Shown here: piece by piece, positions 6,913 through 10,721 of the stretch
How positions within the stretch are numbered: position 1 is the stretch's first letter
Layout of the letters: the number at the start of each line of letters is the position of its first letter
From: Peptostreptococcaceae bacterium
GTDB taxonomy: Bacteria; Bacillota_A; Clostridia; Peptostreptococcales; Acidaminobacteraceae
Assembly (NCBI GenBank): GCA_013619035.1
Contig: JABXKX010000345.1
Location: forward strand, 1-10,721
Direction of reading: 5' to 3'
Length of the DNA: 10,721 nucleotides
Made by a program: the position numbers and the translations under genes
The notes under the pieces: model-generated
The model's database searches: none
What the model was told of the DNA's origin: nothing
Seen by the model: the letters and a program-made list of their open reading frames with translations, nothing else

Positions 6913-7142
6913 TGATAAGTGGATGTTTGATAGATCATATCAGTTTGAATTAAATATGAGTAACAAACCTTCTTTATAGGCGTGGTATGCAAACTTACAT
7001 GTGATGAGTAGATTTTCCTAATCCGGGGTAGATATAATATAGACCCTTATTTATTAAAGAGAAATAGCAGCTTTTTAATAGTGGCGATAAAAATAAAGGC
7101 CTATTTTGAGTGTTACTATATGATGTATTGGAGGTAATAAAA
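6913..7142. other. argJ to receptor intergenic region
   Basis: No gene is seen here, and no convincing intrinsic terminator follows argJ. It holds the palindrome with a -10-like core at 7026-7046. It also holds a 10-bp hairpin (7052-7061 with 7071-7080, one G-U pair, 9-nt loop) without a T-run that would make it a terminator. A shorter AAAATA/TATTTT pairing follows near 7090-7106. The last bases hold the GGAGG ribosome site of the first receptor. If transcription starts near 7045, these hairpins belong to that gene's leader. Confidence 0.5.
7026..7046 (+). promoter_or_regulatory. Imperfect palindrome around a -10-like TATAAT, possible receptor promoter and operator
   Basis: A 21-bp inverted repeat with GGGT and ACCC ends and an AT core is symmetric except for two positions on each side. 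Its centre is TATAAT (7033-7038), a perfect -10. The matching -35 region is poor (TAGATT at best), so if this is the promoter of the first receptor it may need an activator or be bound by a dimeric regulator. Role inferred. Confidence 0.35.
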
Positions 7143-8879
7143 ATGAAATTCAAGAGAATTGGTACGAAGTTATCAATTATTGTTGTAGTTGGTTTTATTC
7201 TTACAAGTATTATTTTAAGTTATATCGCGATTACTAATACGCGTGGTATTGTAGAAGAACTTCAAGGCGAAAAGGCACTCTCCATAGCCATTGCGGTTGC
7301 AACCAATATCGATGGAGATGAGTTTGAAATATTGATAGAATCTGAAGATGAAACATCTCCATATTACAGAGAAACACAATCATGGATGTATGAGCTTTTG
7401 TTAGAAACGAATTCTTTTTACTTGTATAGTATGTACGACAGTACTCCAGAAGAGTATGCGTATGTTATTGAAGGATCGGATGAGTATGGAGGGGCAGATT
7501 TTTCACATCTTGGAGAACTGGATTTGAAAGAGAATTATGGACAAGAACCTCTTGATGTACTTAAAGATGGTGTACCAAGATACAGTAGCATTTATGATGC
7601 TGGAGAGTGGGGATTTTTAATTTCAGGATTTGCTCCAATTCTAAATTCAAAGGGTGATATAGTCGGTATTGTTGGGTGTGATGTTAACGCTGATGCTGTT
7701 AATGAAATTACAGGTGATTTCCTTAAGAAATTGTCACTTGGTGTTATTATAATAATTGTAGTTTTTTTGACTATTTTCTTATATGCAATACGAAGAGTTG
7801 TTATAAAACCTATAGGTTCTGTTGTCGATTATGCCAGTAGAATAGCAAGTAGGGATTATGCATTTGAAATTGAAGAAAAGTTACTGAGTAGAGTTGATGA
7901 AACTGGAACATTAGTCAATGCCATTAATGACATCAAACAGCAGACTTCCGATGTGTTAATGAATATTGTAACGTCATCGGATACTCTTGTTACTTCTTCT
8001 AACAGCCTTTCATCTGTCTCGGTTGAAACCGCAAAATCCATAGATGAAGTGTCTAGAGCTGTAAATGATATTGCAGGAAATGCAACCAATCAAGCAATGA
8101 GTTCAGAAGAAGGTTACAATAAAGTTGTAGAACTTCAAACTTATATTACTGAGAATAGTGGTAGAATAGATGAACTTATCACTGCTTCCAAAGAAATGAA
8201 TTTATTTGTTACAGAAGGTAAGAAAACAATTGATGAAGTGGTTGAAAAATCTGAAGAAGCCAATAAATCCATTGAGGAAATACAAAGTAAATTAGAAGTA
8301 ACAAGCAAAAGTTCAGAAAAGATTAGTGAGGCGAGTGGTGTTATTGCATCCATTGCTGAACAAACAAATCTTCTTGCGCTTAATGCAGCAATTGAAGCAG
8401 CGAGAGCGGGAGAACATGGTAAAGGTTTTGCTGTCGTTGCTGAAGAAATTAGAAAACTAGCGGAACAATCTGCTTTATCGACACAAGAAATTGATGAAGT
8501 TGTAAAAACGCTTTTGAGCAATTTAAAAGAAACGGTTTCTGTTATGGGTTCTGTTATTAAAAATACCGATGAACAACGGAGCAGTGTTGATCAATCGATG
8601 GAAAAATACAATAATATTGAACAAGGCATCGAAAAAATGCATGAGAGTATCGGTTATTTGACAAACTCGAATGATAATATAGTTGCTAACTCTACCCACC
8701 TACAGGAGGTTATCTCTAAAATAACCCATATTGCTGAGGATAATGCAGCCAATACAGAAGAAGTATCTGCAGCAACAGAAGAACAGAATGCTTCAATACA
8801 GGAAGTATCAGAATCTAGTAAAGGGTTAGCAGAGTTGGCTACAGACTTAAAAGACATTGTTCATACCTTTAAATTATAA
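7143..8879 (+). CDS. Methyl-accepting chemotaxis protein, first of a tandem pair
   Basis: A membrane chemoreceptor that would signal to the CheA/CheW array. The 578-residue product has a short cytoplasmic tip, TM1 at about 8-30, an extracytoplasmic sensory domain at 31-196 (Cache-like by its [14 protein letters not shown] and LISGFAPI...[10 protein letters not shown] blocks), TM2 at about 197-217, and HAMP at about 218-270 with KPI and DETG motifs. A long signalling coiled coil follows. The hairpin tip lies near 406-430 ([18 protein letters not shown]). Two perfect methylation consensus sites lie at 535-544 ([10 protein letters not shown]) and 542-551 ([10 protein letters not shown]). The arm length of about 155-160 residues suggests the 44-heptad class. 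There is no C-terminal CheR/CheB-binding pentapeptide. ATG 7143 is chosen because GGAGG lies 8 nt upstream; an in-frame GTG at 7110 lacks support. The ligand is unknown. Confidence 0.95.
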   Translation: MKFKRIGTKLSIIVVVGFILTSIILSYIAITNTRGIVEELQGEKALSIAIAVATNIDGDEFEILIESEDETSPYYRETQSWMYELLLETNSFYLYSMYDSTPEEYAYVIEGSDEYGGADFSHLGELDLKENYGQEPLDVLKDGVPRYSSIYDAGEWGFLISGFAPILNSKGDIVGIVGCDVNADAVNEITGDFLKKLSLGVIIIIVVFLTIFLYAIRRVVIKPIGSVVDYASRIASRDYAFEIEEKLLSRVDETGTLVNAINDIKQQTSDVLMNIVTSSDTLVTSSNSLSSVSVETAKSIDEVSRAVNDIAGNATNQAMSSEEGYNKVVELQTYITENSGRIDELITASKEMNLFVTEGKKTIDEVVEKSEEANKSIEEIQSKLEVTSKSSEKISEASGVIASIAEQTNLLALNAAIEAARAGEHGKGFAVVAEEIRKLAEQSALSTQEIDEVVKTLLSNLKETVSVMGSVIKNTDEQRSSVDQSMEKYNNIEQGIEKMHESIGYLTNSNDNIVANSTHLQEVISKITHIAEDNAANTEEVSAATEEQNASIQEVSESSKGLAELATDLKDIVHTFKL

Positions 8880-8881
8880 TT

Positions 8882-8917
8882 AAAACAAACGGTAGATTTA
8901 TCTATCGTTTTTGTTTT
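8882..8917 (+). terminator. Intrinsic terminator after the first receptor gene
   Basis: CGGTAGAT (8890-8897) pairs with ATCTATCG (8900-8907, one G-U pair) and is extended by AAAACAAA against TTTTTGTTTT, giving a strong stem ending in a T-rich run just 3 bases after the stop codon. The second receptor therefore needs its own promoter. Confidence 0.82.
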
Positions 8918-8964
8918 GCAGTATAAAGATGATGTTATTCGTCTATTAAATCCAAATGCAATAC

Positions 8965-8981
8965 AAGTCCGAATCGGACTT
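8965..8981. repeat. Perfect 17-bp palindrome upstream of the second receptor
   Basis: AAGTCCGAATCGGACTT is a perfect inverted repeat with 8-bp arms around one central A. It lies 70 bases before the second receptor's start and after the first receptor's terminator. It ends in a weak -10-like TTATAC (8980-8985), whose -35 partner would be only TGCAAT (8957-8962). It could be a binding site for a dimeric regulator or an RNA hairpin; no T-run follows, so it is not a terminator. Confidence 0.5.
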
Positions 8982-9050
8982 ATACGATGTTGATATGGAC
9001 ATCCTCGTGATTGAATGTTACGATTGTATAGGGATAGATAGGGGGATGAA

Positions 9051-10721
9051 ATGAAATTTAAGAAAATAGGGACGAAATTATCAATTATTATAATTGCAGG
9101 ATTTATACTGACGAGTATTATATTAAGCTATATAGCAATTGATACAAGCAGTGATATTGTAGAAAAACTTGAAGGTGAAAAGGCAATGGCAATTGCTCAA
9201 TCGGTAGCGACTTATCTTGATGGGGATGAATTTGAAAAACTGATTGAATCAGAAGATGAGAGTTCATTATATTTTTCAGAAGCACAAGAATGGATGCATC
9301 AGTTATTATTAGATACAGATTCTTTCTATTTGTATAGTATGTATGATGGTGGTCCTGATGACTATATTTATGTAATAGAAGGTTCTTACGAATACGAAAG
9401 TGATGATTTTACACATTTAGGTGATACTGATTTAAAGGTGAATTACGGACAAGAACCTCTTGATATGCTTAAAGATGGAATTCCAAGATACAGTGACATT
9501 TATGATACTGGTGAATGGGGTGTTTTAATATCAGGTTTTGCTCCGGTTTTAAACTCTAAAGGTGATATAGTAGGTCTTGTAGGATGTGATATAAATGCTG
9601 ATAATGTAAAGGCAATTACAGGAAGTTTCTTAAAGAAATTATCAGTAGGTTTTATTATTATTATAATATTGTTCTTGACGGTTTTCATTACTGCAATACG
9701 TAGAATTGTCATAAAACCAATTTCTCATGTCGTTGACTATGCGAAAAGAATCGCAGATCGTGATTATGCATTTAAAATGGATGAAAAATTACTAAAACGA
9801 GTTGATGAGATTGGAACATTAGTAAATGCTATAAATGACATCAAACAACAGACTTCTGATGTATTAATGAATATTGTTGCCTCATCAGATACACTTGTTA
9901 GTTCATCGAATAGTCTTTCTTCAGTTTCTGTTGAAACGGCTAAATCAATTGATGAAGTTTCTAGAGCTGTAAATGATATTGCAAGCAATGCTACTAACCA
10001 GGCGATGAGTTCAGAAGAAGGCTATAATAAAGTGATTGAACTTCAAACATTCATTGGTGAAAATAGTGGTAGAATAGATGAACTTATAACTGCTTCAAAA
10101 GAGATGAATTTATTTGTTACAGAAGGCAAGATGACGATAGACGAAGTGGCTACAAAATCTGATGAAACCAATAAATCCATTATAGATATACAAGGAAAAC
10201 TAGAAGTAACCAGCAAGAGTTCAGAAAAGATTAGTGAAGCGAGTGGTGTTATTGCATCCATTGCACAGCAGACCAATCTTTTAGCATTAAATGCAGCAAT
10301 AGAAGCAGCAAGAGCTGGAGAACACGGTAGAGGGTTTGCTGTTGTTGCTGAAGAAATCAAAAAACTAGCAGAACAATCTGCTTTGTCTACACAAGAAATT
10401 GATGAAGTTGTTAAAACGCTATTGACCAATTTAAGAGAAACGGTTTCAGTGATGGATTCTGTTATTAAAAATACAGAAGAACAACGTGGTAGTGTAGATC
10501 AATCCATGGAAAAATACAATAATATTGAACAAGGCATCGAAAAAATGCACGAGAGTATAAGTTATTTGACGAGTTCAAATGATAATATCGTAACCAATTC
10601 GACTCATTTGAAAGAAGTTATTTCTAGGATAACCAATATTGCTGAGGATAATGCCGCTAATACAGAAGAAGTATCTGCAGCGACTGAAGAGCAAAATGCA
10701 TCTATTCAGGAAGTCTCAGAA
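9051..10721 (+). CDS. Methyl-accepting chemotaxis protein, second of a tandem pair (3' end outside the window)
   Basis: The frame is open from ATG 9051 to the last base (557 codons), with AGGGGGAT just upstream as ribosome site. It aligns with the first receptor residue for residue over all 557 positions with no gap, so about 21 residues are missing at the C-terminus. It has the same layout: TM1 about 8-30, Cache-like sensory domain 31-196, TM2 about 197-217, HAMP, signalling hairpin, and the same two methylation consensus sites at 535-544 and 542-551. By my hand count about 27% of residues differ in positions 1-260 but only about 9% in 261-557. Notable changes are Q406 instead of E406 at the tip and DEIG instead of DETG in HAMP. 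The two probably share the signalling array but may sense different ligands. Confidence 0.94.
   Translation, partial: MKFKKIGTKLSIIIIAGFILTSIILSYIAIDTSSDIVEKLEGEKAMAIAQSVATYLDGDEFEKLIESEDESSLYFSEAQEWMHQLLLDTDSFYLYSMYDGGPDDYIYVIEGSYEYESDDFTHLGDTDLKVNYGQEPLDMLKDGIPRYSDIYDTGEWGVLISGFAPVLNSKGDIVGLVGCDINADNVKAITGSFLKKLSVGFIIIIILFLTVFITAIRRIVIKPISHVVDYAKRIADRDYAFKMDEKLLKRVDEIGTLVNAINDIKQQTSDVLMNIVASSDTLVSSSNSLSSVSVETAKSIDEVSRAVNDIASNATNQAMSSEEGYNKVIELQTFIGENSGRIDELITASKEMNLFVTEGKMTIDEVATKSDETNKSIIDIQGKLEVTSKSSEKISEASGVIASIAQQTNLLALNAAIEAARAGEHGRGFAVVAEEIKKLAEQSALSTQEIDEVVKTLLTNLRETVSVMDSVIKNTEEQRGSVDQSMEKYNNIEQGIEKMHESISYLTSSNDNIVTNSTHLKEVISRITNIAEDNAANTEEVSAATEEQNASIQEVSE

Noticed and set aside
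7081..7095. GGCGATAA resembling the -10 of a sigma-D (sigma-28) motility promoter
   Set aside because: The only TAAA upstream is 24 nt away instead of about 15. A similar CCGA near 8969 before the second receptor is also mis-spaced.
8141..8521. Leftward 126-codon frame inside the first receptor, with a similar one at 10043-10429 in the second
   Set aside because: Both occur at the same place because the receptor genes are homologous. They are low-complexity Ser/Ala shadows of the coiled-coil codons without ribosome sites.

Overview
The window is AT-rich, with strong GGAGG-type ribosome binding sites, a T-box leader, intrinsic terminators, and argJ-type cyclic arginine biosynthesis next to chemotaxis receptors. 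This points to a motile low-GC Firmicute, most likely a member of Clostridia. I cannot name a genus from the sequence alone.

Layout from left to right. (1) Positions 1-300 hold the 3' end of a rightward gene of uncertain function, possibly the C-terminal helical tail of a signalling protein, closed by a strong intrinsic terminator (311-360). (2) A leftward MATE-family efflux gene (383-1786) has its own sigma-A-like promoter (1962-1990) and a roughly 170-nt leader. A terminator hairpin inside that leader (1851-1886) makes attenuation or riboswitch control likely. (3) A split, divergent arginine locus follows. argB-argD read leftward with overlapping ends (2066-4124), and argC-argJ read rightward (4653-6912). 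The 528-bp divergent region between them carries a consensus promoter, a T-box leader with a probable AGA (Arg) specifier, a terminator, and a tandem repeat that may be an ArgR-type operator in front of argB. (4) Two tandem methyl-accepting chemotaxis genes come last (7143-8879, and 9051 to the window end). They align without a gap over 557 residues. The sensory half has diverged much more than the signalling half.

How the genes work together. ArgJ, ArgB, ArgC and ArgD catalyse the acetylated steps from glutamate to ornithine, with ArgJ recycling the acetyl group. No argF, argG, argH, carA or carB is present, so the pathway must be completed elsewhere. The T-box should raise argCJ transcription when tRNA-Arg is uncharged. 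The argBD side shows no T-box and must be controlled differently. The MATE gene and the receptors have no evident metabolic link to arginine.

The parts most worth a second look are the unassigned MATE leader, the unusual terminator placement in the argC T-box, the divergent repeat pair, and the receptor pair with its patchy nucleotide identity. I see no mobile element, CRISPR array, tRNA or rRNA.
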